Source: an uncultured Dehalococcoidia bacterium (lineage in GTDB: Bacteria; Chloroflexota; Dehalococcoidia; Lucifugimonadales; CATQGZ01). From it: DNA of 19,072 bases. The stretch's first letter is position 1, and each line of letters begins with the position of its first letter. The translations under genes and the position numbers were made by a program. The notes under the pieces are model-generated. The model saw only the letters and a list, made by a program, of their open reading frames with translations. It was not told the origin of the DNA and made no database searches. Shown in pieces: positions 8,259-14,948 of this stretch. The stretch spans positions 1-19,072 of the forward strand of contig CATQGZ010000003.1 of assembly GCA_958295685.1 (NCBI GenBank). The letters run 5' to 3'.

Positions 8259-8276
8259 CCGGACACCGGTGTTCGG
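8259..8276 (+). promoter_or_regulatory. Intercistronic hairpin after the SDR gene
   Basis: CCGGACA and TGTTCGG pair across a CCGG loop (one G-T pair), starting three bases after the SDR stop. It lies in the 52-base gap before the racemase-like gene. There is no T-run, so it more likely modulates mRNA stability or pausing than fully stops transcription. Confidence 0.4.
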
Positions 8277-8308
8277 ACGAGGGGCCACAGGGATCAGGGG
8301 GACAGGCG

Positions 8309-9028
8309 TTGTATTGCTGGCGCGGCACGGTGGGGGTGGTGAAGCCGACGCTGCGGCCCGGGTCGCTGGAGACCTTCATCCGGCTGATGCCGGAGGGGGT
8401 GTGCGTGGTGCCGCGCTACGTCGGCATCCGCACCGGCACGGAGGCGGAGTTCGACGAGGCCGTCACCATAGCCGAATCCAGAGTGGCCGAGCTGGCGGAG
8501 CTGGGGGTGGACCTGGTGGTGATCCAGGGGGTGCCCCTGATCATGCTCCGGGGCTACCGCTTCGACGGCGAGTTGACCGAGCGGCTCAGCCGGCAGTACT
8601 CGGTGCCGGTGCTCACCGCCGCCACCGCGCAGGTGGAGGCGTTTCGGGCGCTGGGGGTGCGGACGATGGCCGGCCTCTCGTACATCCAGGGCGAAATGAA
8701 CGCGAAATTCGCGGGCTTCTTCGAGCAGGCTGGTTTCACGGTCACCGCCATGAGGGAGATCGAGGGCGTGGCCTTCGCCGACGCTGGCCGGATTCCGGCC
8801 GAGGAGATCTACCGCCAGGCCAAGAAGGTCTTCGTCGAGTGCGGCGGGGAGTGCATCTACCTCCTGGGCGCGGGCTGGGACTGCCTGCCCGTCATCGAGA
8901 CCCTGGAAGAGGACCTCGGAGTGCCGGTGGTCACCAACCTCAACGCCGACGTGTGGGCCACCCAGAAGCGCCTCAGGATCCACGAGCCCATCGCCGGCCG
9001 CGGACGGCTGCTCGAGACGCTGCCTTGA
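8309..9028 (+). CDS. Asp/Glu racemase superfamily protein, maleate isomerase/arylmalonate decarboxylase-like, catalytic cysteines absent
   Basis: A 239-residue protein with the layout of maleate cis-trans isomerase and arylmalonate decarboxylase. Recognisable parts are an early VGVVKPTLRPGS, a first loop VIQGVPL (71-77), a middle block FRALGVRTMAGLSYIQGEMN, and a C-terminal LGVPVVTNLNADVWATQKRLRI. In this family catalysis uses Cys in one or both mirror-image loops. Here the first site is Gly74, as in decarboxylases. The second loop reads LLGAGWDC, so Gly187 falls where Cys is expected, and the nearest Cys is 192. The TTG at 8309 is taken as start because a G-rich ribosome site (AGGGG) precedes it and YCWRGTVG fits the family N-terminus; a later GTG is possible. 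It ends in TGA. Its reaction cannot be named. Confidence 0.75.
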   Translation: MYCWRGTVGVVKPTLRPGSLETFIRLMPEGVCVVPRYVGIRTGTEAEFDEAVTIAESRVAELAELGVDLVVIQGVPLIMLRGYRFDGELTERLSRQYSVPVLTAATAQVEAFRALGVRTMAGLSYIQGEMNAKFAGFFEQAGFTVTAMREIEGVAFADAGRIPAEEIYRQAKKVFVECGGECIYLLGAGWDCLPVIETLEEDLGVPVVTNLNADVWATQKRLRIHEPIAGRGRLLETLP

Positions 9029-9085
9029 CCGGCCGTTCGAGGTCGGAAGACCTGGGGTATGGACATGGGGGGTGTGGACATGGCG

Positions 9086-9118
9086 CCCTTCGACTTCGCT
9101 CCGCGTCGCTCAGGACGG
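9086..9118. repeat. Possible dispersed intergenic repeat in the leader of the LigB-like gene
   Basis: The 138-base gap between the racemase-like and LigB-like genes contains CCCTTCGACTTCGCTCC followed by GCGTCGCTCAGGACGG. This resembles the TTCGAC...GCTCAGGAC dispersed palindromic sequences found many times in some uncultured bacterial genomes. Only one copy is in view, so its repeated nature is recalled, not shown. Nothing else in this gap is convincing apart from the ribosome site before 9167. Confidence 0.35.
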
Positions 9119-9166
9119 ACGTTTGCGGTTTGACGGGATACCGGAACCCGAAAAAAGGGGAAGCAC

Positions 9167-10240
9167 ATGGGAGAGATACTCGGCCTGGGTATCACGCACT
9201 ATCCTGGACTCGGGTTTCAGGGGAACATGACCCGACGCATCAAGACGTGCCTGGAGGACCCGGTGTTGCCGGAACGTCTGCGGGACATGGACAACTGGCC
9301 GGCGCCCATGCGTGAGCAGTGGAGCACGGACGACGGCCAGGGCCACTCCGACGCCCACCGCCGGGACATGATCGACCGCTTCCGCGTCGCGCGCCGCGCG
9401 CTGGACGAGTTCCAGCCCGACCTGTGCGTGCTATGGGGCGACGATCAGTACGAGAACTACCACGAAGACTGTGTGCCGGCCTTCTCCATCCTCGCCTATG
9501 AGTCGGTGGAGGCGCAGCCGTGGCGGCACAGCCGCCGGGGCGCCAACGTGTGGGACGAGCCGGACGGCAAGACCTTCACCATCCAGGGCCATCAGGAAGG
9601 CGGAAAGTATCTGGCGTCGAGCCTGCTGGACAACGGCTTCGACGTGGCCTACTCCTACAAGCCGCTCCACCGAGGGTTGGGCCACGCCTTCGTGAACTCC
9701 ATCCTCTACCTCGACTGGGACCGACAGGGGTTTCCCTACCCGCTGGTGCCTTTCACGGTGAACAGCTACGGCCGCAAGCTAGTGGGCAGCCGGGGCATCC
9801 CCCTGACGCCTTCGGCCGCTCGGGACATCGCGGACCAGTGGGACCCGCCGGGCCCCCAGCCCTGGCGCTGCTTCGACATCGGCGCGGCCACGGCCCGGGC
9901 ATTCCTGGAGAGTCCGTGGCGGGTGGCCCTCATTGCCTCGTCAAGCTGGTCCCATTCGTTCCTCACCGCCAAGCACGGTTTCATGTACCCGGACGTGGAA
10001 TCCGACAAGCGTTACTTCCAGGCGCTCCGGGACGGCGACTGGGAGACCTGGCGCAAGACCAACCTGCCGGAAGCCGAGGACCGCGGACACCACGAGCTGC
10101 TCAACTGGTTCGCCCTGGCCGGCGCCATGGCCGAGATCGACCGCAAGCCCGACGACGTGGTGTTCCTGGAATCGTGGATCTCCAACTCCGACAAGGTATT
10201 CGCGGTGTTTCGGCCCCGGGCGCCTGTCCGAGAGCCGTAA
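9167..10240 (+). CDS. LigB-type extradiol ring-cleavage dioxygenase-like protein
   Basis: A 357-residue member of the class III extradiol dioxygenase (LigB) superfamily. The N-terminus EILGLGITHYPGL places His11 where the first iron ligand sits. VLWGDDQYENYHED (88-101) is the second conserved block, and ALIASSSWSHSF (254-265) is the conserved core strand with its Ser/His motif. The C-terminal LLNWFALAGAMAE (311-323) is also typical. Family enzymes open protocatechuate- or gallate-like rings with Fe(II), or act on related substrates; some members are not dioxygenases. AGGGGAAG precedes the ATG. The gene follows the SDR and racemase-like genes and ends 21 bases from the convergent transporter. 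A role in aromatic acid breakdown is likely but the substrate is not known. Confidence 0.85.
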   Translation: MGEILGLGITHYPGLGFQGNMTRRIKTCLEDPVLPERLRDMDNWPAPMREQWSTDDGQGHSDAHRRDMIDRFRVARRALDEFQPDLCVLWGDDQYENYHEDCVPAFSILAYESVEAQPWRHSRRGANVWDEPDGKTFTIQGHQEGGKYLASSLLDNGFDVAYSYKPLHRGLGHAFVNSILYLDWDRQGFPYPLVPFTVNSYGRKLVGSRGIPLTPSAARDIADQWDPPGPQPWRCFDIGAATARAFLESPWRVALIASSSWSHSFLTAKHGFMYPDVESDKRYFQALRDGDWETWRKTNLPEAEDRGHHELLNWFALAGAMAEIDRKPDDVVFLESWISNSDKVFAVFRPRAPVREP

Positions 10241-10261
10241 TCAGGCGGGCGGAGCCGCGGA

Positions 10262-11152
10262 CTACCCGCGGGACTGATAGAGGAAGAAGACGCCTGCCAC
10301 CACCAGGACCGCGGCCAGTCCGTCCTTGAGGGTGACCGTTTCATCCCCCTGAAGGAGCAGTCGCGCCAGCGAGAACGTGACCAGGGGCTGGACGTTCCAG
10401 ATGGGCGCGACGATGATGGCCGGCGCATGGCTCACCGCGAGGTAGGTGAGGATGGAGCCCACCCCCTGAAAGAAACCGGACAGGAGAAGGAAGACATAGC
10501 TGTCTCCCGAGATCCGGATGCCTTCCCGCCAGTCGATGCGCAGCACCCGGCCGAACGACATGACCAGAACGAGGCCCGTGACGTGGGTGATCAGCGCCCC
10601 CGGAACCGGAGTGCCGCCCGCGAGAATCGCCACCTTCTTGAGGACCGGCCCGAAGCCGAAGAAGACGATGGAAAGCAGGGGGTTGAGAAACGCCTTGTAG
10701 CGCACGGGTCCCTGCGGGTCTCCGCCGGCGCCCCCACGGGTGATGAGCAGCAGGCCGGTCACGATCAGGAGCACGCCGACCAGGATGAGCGGGGCCGCGG
10801 ACTCGCCCAACAGGACGATGGCGTACACCGCGGTGAGCAGCGGCGCGGAGTTGGCGATGGACTGGGCCTTGGATGCGCCTATTTCGTCGATGCCCTTGAG
10901 CACGAAGGTGCGACCCAGGAAGCTCCCCACCAGCCCGACGGAGACGAAGACCCCGGCCGCGGCAGGGGGCATGCGGAGTTGAGCTTCGCTGGACGGAAGG
11001 GCGATGATCAGGAGCAGGACCAGCACCGAGCCCACCTGCTGCAACAGCACCGCGGCGCTGACGTTGGAGTGCCGGAGGCCCCGCTTCACCAGGACCGGGG
11101 AGGTGCCCCAGAACAGCGCGGCCGCCAGGGCGTAGGCGATGCCGGCTTCCAT
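10262..11152 (-). CDS. EamA/DMT-family transporter
   Basis: A 296-residue integral membrane protein with about ten hydrophobic helices in two EamA repeats. The first starts at GIAYALAAALFWGTSPVLVKRG with the WG(T/S)xxxxxK family motif, and a conserved AQSIANSAPLLTAVYAIVLLGE segment ends it. The second repeat begins near LLSIVFFGFGPVLKK. The ATG at 11152 is chosen because it opens directly into the first helix; a longer in-frame start at 11335 would add an unlikely Arg-rich leader and overlap the neighbouring ORF. No clear ribosome site is visible. Drug/metabolite transporters export or import amino acids, nucleosides, sugars or drugs; the substrate is not readable here. It converges on the LigB-like gene. 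Confidence 0.88.
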   Translation of the reverse strand: MEAGIAYALAAALFWGTSPVLVKRGLRHSNVSAAVLLQQVGSVLVLLLIIALPSSEAQLRMPPAAAGVFVSVGLVGSFLGRTFVLKGIDEIGASKAQSIANSAPLLTAVYAIVLLGESAAPLILVGVLLIVTGLLLITRGGAGGDPQGPVRYKAFLNPLLSIVFFGFGPVLKKVAILAGGTPVPGALITHVTGLVLVMSFGRVLRIDWREGIRISGDSYVFLLLSGFFQGVGSILTYLAVSHAPAIIVAPIWNVQPLVTFSLARLLLQGDETVTLKDGLAAVLVVAGVFFLYQSRG

Positions 11153-11327
11153 CCGTAACGGATAGCACCGCGCGGAGCGGGCCGGAAGCGAAAGACCGCG
11201 GACGGCGCCGGATGGTTCGGAAAGGCGCGCTGCGTTTGCATCGAGCAACTCTTGCGCAGCGCTCGTGCCCGCCCATCCGCGCAGTCTCCTCGACCATGCG
11301 GCGGCAACCGCCGGAATGCGCAGGGCT

Positions 11328-11690
11328 CTACGCAAGCCGCCGGATCAGTTCGGCAAGGCCCACGAACCGCAACCTGACTCCGCGGTCATCCCGCACGTAG
11401 GAGCGCTCGGTGTCGGATGTCACGACGAAGTTGTCGCCCGCAGGATAGGCGTTGCGGAAGGCTCGCAGGTTCCGCGGGTCGAATCCGTCGGCGCGCCATT
11501 TGCATTCGATGGCGGTCAGCTTATCGCCTTTGACAATGACGAAGTCCACCTCGTGGCCACGCTTGTCCCTCCAGTAGCGCACGGTACGCTTCTGCAGGCG
11601 GCCGATGTATTCGTTGAGCACGTAGTGTTCCCACAACAATCCCCGGTCCTCGTCCCGCAAGCGGTCCCATCCCTTGCAGCTAACCTGCAC
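11328..11690 (-). pseudogene. Remnant of a DUF4143-type AAA ATPase, C-terminal part only
   Basis: The 120 residues match only the C-terminal DUF4143 part of a family of about 400-residue AAA ATPases. GLLWEHYVLNEYIG is the start of the nuclease-like fold, and VRYWRDKRGHEVDFVIVKGDKLTAIECKWRA has the Asp and ExK of a PD-(D/E)XK-like core. A final FVVTSDTERSYVRDDRGVRLRFVGLAEL follows. The N-terminal ATPase half is missing: upstream in frame a TGA occurs at 11718-11720, and homology appears to stop near 11690. The only start is a GTG with no ribosome site. The most likely reading is a gene cut by a deletion or rearrangement that brought msrA next to it. A short expressed protein is less likely. 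Confidence 0.7.
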
Positions 11691-11736
11691 CGGAGCTTGA
11701 AACCATCCGCGGACGTGTCATGGTTGAATGGATCGG

Positions 11737-11757
11737 GATGCCGGGTACACCGGCATC
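11737..11757 (+). promoter_or_regulatory. Hairpin in the msrA leader
   Basis: GATGCCGG (11737-11744) and CCGGCATC (11750-11757) form an eight-base-pair stem with a GTACA loop. It lies 20 bases before the msrA start, just ahead of its ribosome site AGGAGAGG. It could be an operator, a leader structure or the end of the truncated neighbour's locus. No clear -35/-10 pair is seen near it. Confidence 0.4.
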
Positions 11758-11777
11758 GCCCTGCGAAAGGAGAGGTC

Positions 11778-12422
11778 ATGCTTTGGGGAATGTTCGGCAG
11801 CAAGACGAAGATGCCCGACCCGGACAAGGCCCTGCCCGGCAGGCAGGAAAGGACGCCGGTGCCCGCGGCGCACCATGTCAACGGCCAGCCGCTGGCGCCG
11901 CCGTACCCCGAGGGCATGGAGAAGGCGGTGTTCGGACTGGGCTGTTTCTGGGGCGCGGAGCGCTGTTTTTGGCAGCTTGACGGCGTGTACACGACGGCCG
12001 TCGGATACGCCGGGGGGATCACGCCGAACCCCACCTACGAGGAGGTCTGCACCGGCATGACCGGGCACAACGAGGTGGTCCTGGTGGTCTTCGACCCCAG
12101 GGCGGTGAGCTACGGCGAGATCCTCAAGGTGTTCTGGGAGGCCCACGACCCCACCCAGGGGATGCGGCAGGGCAACGATGTGGGCACGCAGTACCGCTCG
12201 GGCATCTACACCTTCGGCGACCATCAGAAGAAGGCCGCGGAAGCGTCACGCGACCGCTATCAGGCCGAGATATCGGGCGCGGGCTACGGCCGCATCACCA
12301 CCGAGGTCCTGGAGGCCGGAGAGTTCTATTTCGCGGAAGACTATCACCAGCAGTACCTCGCCAAGAACCCCTGGGGGTACTGCGGACTTGGCGGCGTCGG
12401 CGTGACCTGTCCCGCCGGATAG
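11778..12422 (+). CDS. msrA: Peptide methionine-(S)-sulfoxide reductase MsrA
   Basis: A 214-residue enzyme that reduces Met-S-sulfoxide in proteins, close to E. coli MsrA in length (212). The active-site block FGLGCFWGAE (52-61) holds the catalytic Cys56. GYAGG, TGHNEVVLVVFDP and AHDPTQGMRQGNDVGTQYRS are all family hallmarks. The C-terminal GYCGLGGVGVTC supplies the resolving cysteines 202 and 211, so it is the thioredoxin-dependent type. The ATG at 11778 has AGGAG in front. No signal peptide is evident; the first 45 residues are a loose extension like that of the long bacterial MsrA proteins. It converges with the secreted thioredoxin-like selenoprotein gene, also a redox gene. Confidence 0.95.
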   Translation: MLWGMFGSKTKMPDPDKALPGRQERTPVPAAHHVNGQPLAPPYPEGMEKAVFGLGCFWGAERCFWQLDGVYTTAVGYAGGITPNPTYEEVCTGMTGHNEVVLVVFDPRAVSYGEILKVFWEAHDPTQGMRQGNDVGTQYRSGIYTFGDHQKKAAEASRDRYQAEISGAGYGRITTEVLEAGEFYFAEDYHQQYLAKNPWGYCGLGGVGVTCPAG

Positions 12423-12427
12423 CAGCC

Positions 12428-12449
12428 TGCCTCGCGCGAAAACGAGGCA
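12428..12449. terminator. Hairpin between the convergent msrA and selenoprotein genes
   Basis: TGCCTCG (12428-12434) and CGAGGCA (12443-12449) make a seven-base-pair stem with an eight-base loop, five bases after the msrA stop. No T-run follows on either strand, so termination by this hairpin alone is uncertain. The rest of the 119-base gap shows nothing clear. Confidence 0.45.
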
Positions 12450-12541
12450 ACGCAGCCGATGGCAATAGGGATCGGCAGGTTCGTGAACGTGTTTGCGAGA
12501 CAGGATACCGGCAGCTTCGCCTGGTTGGGACCGCGACGGAC

Positions 12542-13075
12542 CTATTCGCTCAGGAGGCGTTGGATCATGGCCTCCATCTCCTCATAGCCCCCTTCGCCGT
12601 AGCGCGTGTGCCGGATCACGCCGCCCTTGTCGATGAGGTGCAGCGTGGGCCAGTAGCGCGTGCCGTAGCGTTTCCATGTGGCGAAGTCATTGTCCAGCGC
12701 CACCGGAAACCCTACTCCCAGCCTCTTGCAAGCCGATTGAACCTTGTCCAGCGCATGTTCCCAGGCAAACTCCGGCGAGTGGATGCCGACCACGACGAAG
12801 CCCTGGGGTCCATATTTTTCGTACCAGCCCACCAACTGTGGGATCGTGTTGGTACAATTGATTCAGCCGTAGGTCCAGAACTCGAGAAGGACCACCTTCC
12901 CCTTGAGGTCCTTGAGCCGCAACGGCTCCGAATTGATCCACGTATCGTTGGTGAACTCCGGCGCCGCCTTGCCCACCAGAGAAGCCGTCGCGTCCCCGGA
13001 AGCCGCAAGGATCGCCAAGCCCATGAGGGCTGCAAGCGCCATCATCCGTAACTTGGGTAACCTGAATTGCTGCAT
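12542..13075 (-). CDS. Secreted TlpA/DipZ-like thioredoxin, predicted selenoprotein (UxxC; Sec at 71)
   Basis: A 177-residue redoxin read through one in-frame TGA at 12865-12863. The ATG at 13075 follows GGGAGG. Residues 1-32 form a signal peptide (basic start, then MMALAALMGLAILAASGDATA), so the product is exported or membrane-anchored. KAAPEF and LKDLKGKVVLLEFWTYG lead to the TGA, then INCTNTIPQLVGWYEKYG follows in the same frame. Relatives have FWTYxCxNC, so TGA sits exactly on the first catalytic Cys and Cys74 is the second. The remaining sequence continues with no further stop or frameshift to the family C-terminus, including VVGIHSPEF, PVALDNDFATW, YWPTLHLID and YGEGGYEE. A SECIS-like stem-loop follows the TGA. 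A sequencing error or a fresh nonsense mutation is the alternative, less likely given the structure. Confidence 0.85.
12821..12855 (-). promoter_or_regulatory. Candidate bacterial SECIS element inside the thioredoxin-like gene
   Basis: On the minus strand, starting seven bases after the UGA, GUACCA (12855-12850) pairs with UGGUAC (12826-12821). Within it CCCAC (12842-12838) pairs with GUGGG (12832-12828) around the loop AGUUG (12837-12833). The apical loop starts 25 bases after UGA, the upper stem has five pairs, and G is the second loop base. These fit the known rules for bacterial SECIS elements (loop 16-37 bases from UGA, a G in the first two loop bases). A competing stem ACCAAC/GUUGGU overlaps it. 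Confidence 0.65.
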
Positions 13076-13144
13076 GTCTTTGAACCTCCCTCCAATCCCA
13101 GTGTGCCTCATGTCGTCGGCGCAGTGCAACATCCGCAAGGGTAT

Positions 13145-13150
13145 TATAAT
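13145..13150. promoter_or_regulatory. TATAAT box in the divergent selenoprotein/Sel1 intergenic region
   Basis: The 208-base divergent region holds a perfect TATAAT on the plus strand at 13145-13150 within a near-palindromic ATTATAAT, so the minus strand also shows a TATAAT offset by two bases. It is a stretch of AT in an otherwise GC-rich region and sits 70 bases before the selenoprotein start. No convincing -35 hexamer lies 16-18 bases away on either side. Confidence 0.3.
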
Positions 13151-13283
13151 CCGGTGGTGTTCCAACTCAGGATTCATTACGCGCCCGGCGTTGTTTGCCG
13201 GTTTTCCGGCTCTCAGTGCGGCTCCGGCTTTTGCCGAGTCATGGGTGTTGGCCGATAGATCGCAGCTTCAACGATGGACTGAC

Positions 13284-13859
13284 ATGAACGGAGGACAAGC
13301 CATCAAGATGGGAAGGAGATGGACAGTCCCCCTGTGCGTTCCGGCTGTAGTGCTTCTGCTGGTGGTGACGGGTGCGTTTTCAGCGAAGGCACAAACCCTT
13401 GAGGAAGTTGAGGCGGCGTCAAAGCGTGGCGACTACCCCACGGCCTATCGTGGGTTACGGGTTCATGCCGAGCAAGGCCATGCCGTCGCTCAGTTCGCTC
13501 TCGGGGTCATGTACAACGAAGGCCGGAGGGTGCCCCAGGACTATGCGACGGCAGTGAAGTGGTTTCTCCGGGCTGCGGATCAGGGCCATGCCTCTGCTCA
13601 GACCATGCTCGGGGTCATGTACGACAGAGGCCGTGGGTTGTCCCAGGACTTCGTTCAGGCGCACATGTGGTTCAACCTTGCCGCAGCCCGATTACCGACC
13701 TCGGAGAAGGGTACGCGTCAATTAGTACAACGGAGGCGCGATCAAGTCGTGTCTCGCTTGACCCAAGCGGATCTCGCCCTCGCCCAGCGGTTGGCGCGGG
13801 AGTGGCGGCCCAAAGCAGAAACGGAACTGACAAGGGCTGCGGCTACGAGCAACGGATGA
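13284..13859 (+). CDS. Secreted Sel1-repeat (SLR) protein
   Basis: A 191-residue protein with a signal peptide or N-terminal membrane anchor (basic MGRRW, hydrophobic VPLCVPAVVLLLVVTGAF, then SAKAQ) and two Sel1-like repeats. Repeat one (65-100) is GHAVAQFALGVMYNEGRR... and repeat two (101-136) is GHASAQTMLGVMYDRGRG...; the DNA of the two repeats is also close (CTCGGGGTCATGTAC in both). A preceding half-repeat (GDYPTAYRGLRVHAEQ) packs on them. The C-terminus is an amphipathic charged helix. Sel1 repeats form TPR-like helical solenoids for protein binding in the envelope; the partner is unknown. The start is uncertain: 13284 has only a weak ribosome site, and 13308 (MGRRW) lies 13 bases after GGAGG. 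Confidence 0.8.
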   Translation: MNGGQAIKMGRRWTVPLCVPAVVLLLVVTGAFSAKAQTLEEVEAASKRGDYPTAYRGLRVHAEQGHAVAQFALGVMYNEGRRVPQDYATAVKWFLRAADQGHASAQTMLGVMYDRGRGLSQDFVQAHMWFNLAAARLPTSEKGTRQLVQRRRDQVVSRLTQADLALAQRLAREWRPKAETELTRAAATSNG

Positions 13860-13877
13860 CCCCGGGCAGCCTGGGAC

Positions 13878-13890
13878 ATAGGAGTCCTAT
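13878..13890. promoter_or_regulatory. Palindrome between the convergent Sel1 and dCTP-deaminase-like genes
   Basis: ATAGGA-G-TCCTAT is a perfect palindrome around one base, extendable by GGA/TCC across a mismatch, in the 51-base convergent gap. It could contribute to bidirectional termination or be a protein site. There is no T-run. Confidence 0.3.
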
Positions 13891-13910
13891 ATCCGCCGAA
13901 TCGACGCCGA

Positions 13911-14948
13911 CTAATACTCGTCTGCATCTTCGGAACCGGGAGTTAGCCGACCGCCCTGTATTGGTGACCTACGCCCTGAAGCAGGAGTCATGATCTGCTC
14001 GATCTTTTGGCTGGTTTCTGTCTCCGCCTGATCCAGAGTTTCACGTTTGGGACCAACGGATGTCCCAAGTACTTCTGTCAGGGCAGAGATTTTTGCCCGC
14101 ATGAGTTTAACTTGATTCTCCATGGTCCTTAGCTGTACAGTCGCTGCCCCTTGTTTCTCCTTTATGTCACCTGTGATGATGTGAACGTTTACAAAGATTC
14201 CAAGTGCCGCAATGATTGCTAAAACGGCACCTGCAATGGTCCAACGCTCCGACCTCTTAGCACTCTTCTGCGCCTCACGTATTGCGTCGGGGATGGAGCT
14301 TCGGATTTCAGGTTGCTCAAGATATTCTTCGGGCTTTTTATCTCTTTTCTTCTCTGGAAAAGATACGTATTGACCCTTGTGGAATCCCTTTGAGTCGTTG
14401 TCGTGCGCCCAACGTTCGTTATGAGAAATCTTCGTAAACTCTAGCCATATCAATTTCTCTTCATATACGAATTTATATTTATTGGTGGTGAGGTTATGCA
14501 GTGGAATCAGAATGTAACCCTCGAAACCCGGATCAACAAGAGGTCCCGTGCCGAGAAGCAACCCTCGGTGAACATTTGTGGTTGTAAGGTTGAACCTTAC
14601 TGCCATATAATCCGGCAAACGAAACCGCTCTCTGGTCGTCACGAAGGCAATTGAATTCGGATTCAGAACAAAAGAACCTTCTTTGCTTAGGTCAATAGTT
14701 CTCCTTTTCCCTTGATCGTCCCAATAAATACAGTCCTTTCCCACGCTTGCCTCGTATGAAGCGGATTTGAGCTTCGTCGAATCAAACGGACAGATCATCC
14801 CTGTAGTGCGGGCATAGTCGTAGATGTCGGCAGAATTGAGCAAAGCCGGTGGAATGTCCGGGAATGGATCACTGACCTTACACTCTTTGAATAGAGCCGC
14901 CGCGTCTTCGTCGCTCTCCAGAGAATAAGGTTCGTTCTTCGATGTCAT
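13911..14948 (-). CDS. dCTP deaminase/dUTPase-fold protein with transmembrane helix and coiled coil
   Basis: A 345-residue protein whose first 175 residues have the trimeric dCTP deaminase/dUTPase fold. SASYEASVG (62-70) matches the ASYDLRLG block, NPNSIAFVTTRERFRLPDYMAVRF (96-119) the middle strands, and GPLVDPGFEGYILIPLHN (135-152) the nucleotide-site block. Asp139 is kept, but the position of the catalytic Glu of dCTP deaminases appears to be Pro149. After a charged linker comes one membrane helix (about 236-257), a coiled coil (261-295) and a polar tail. It may bind a nucleotide rather than deaminate it. The ATG overlaps the stop of the PurZ-like gene (ATGA), implying translational coupling. 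Base composition is much AT-richer than neighbours (14461-14520 is 35% G+C), suggesting separate origin. Confidence 0.8.
   Translation of the reverse strand: MTSKNEPYSLESDEDAAALFKECKVSDPFPDIPPALLNSADIYDYARTTGMICPFDSTKLKSASYEASVGKDCIYWDDQGKRRTIDLSKEGSFVLNPNSIAFVTTRERFRLPDYMAVRFNLTTTNVHRGLLLGTGPLVDPGFEGYILIPLHNLTTNKYKFVYEEKLIWLEFTKISHNERWAHDNDSKGFHKGQYVSFPEKKRDKKPEEYLEQPEIRSSIPDAIREAQKSAKRSERWTIAGAVLAIIAALGIFVNVHIITGDIKEKQGAATVQLRTMENQVKLMRAKISALTEVLGTSVGPKRETLDQAETETSQKIEQIMTPASGRRSPIQGGRLTPGSEDADEY

Noticed and set aside
11718..11720. TGA upstream of the DUF4143 remnant as a second Sec codon
   Set aside because: The residues before it do not continue the family and no Cys is expected there; it marks the end of similarity, not recoding.
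12863..12865. Genetic-code change with UGA read as Trp or Gly
   Set aside because: TGA ends several complete genes here, including uup, the Sel1 gene, the racemase-like gene and the PurZ-like gene.
13190..13245. Signal-peptide-like stretch (ALFAGFPALSAAPAFAES) in frame upstream of the Sel1 gene
   Set aside because: It has no start with a ribosome site and would leave a second hydrophobic leader inside the protein; likely chance in Ala-rich sequence, though a fused leader remnant is possible.
13455..13664. Repeat within the Sel1 gene as a CRISPR or mobile repeat
   Set aside because: The similarity follows codons of two adjacent Sel1 units; no regular spacers are present.
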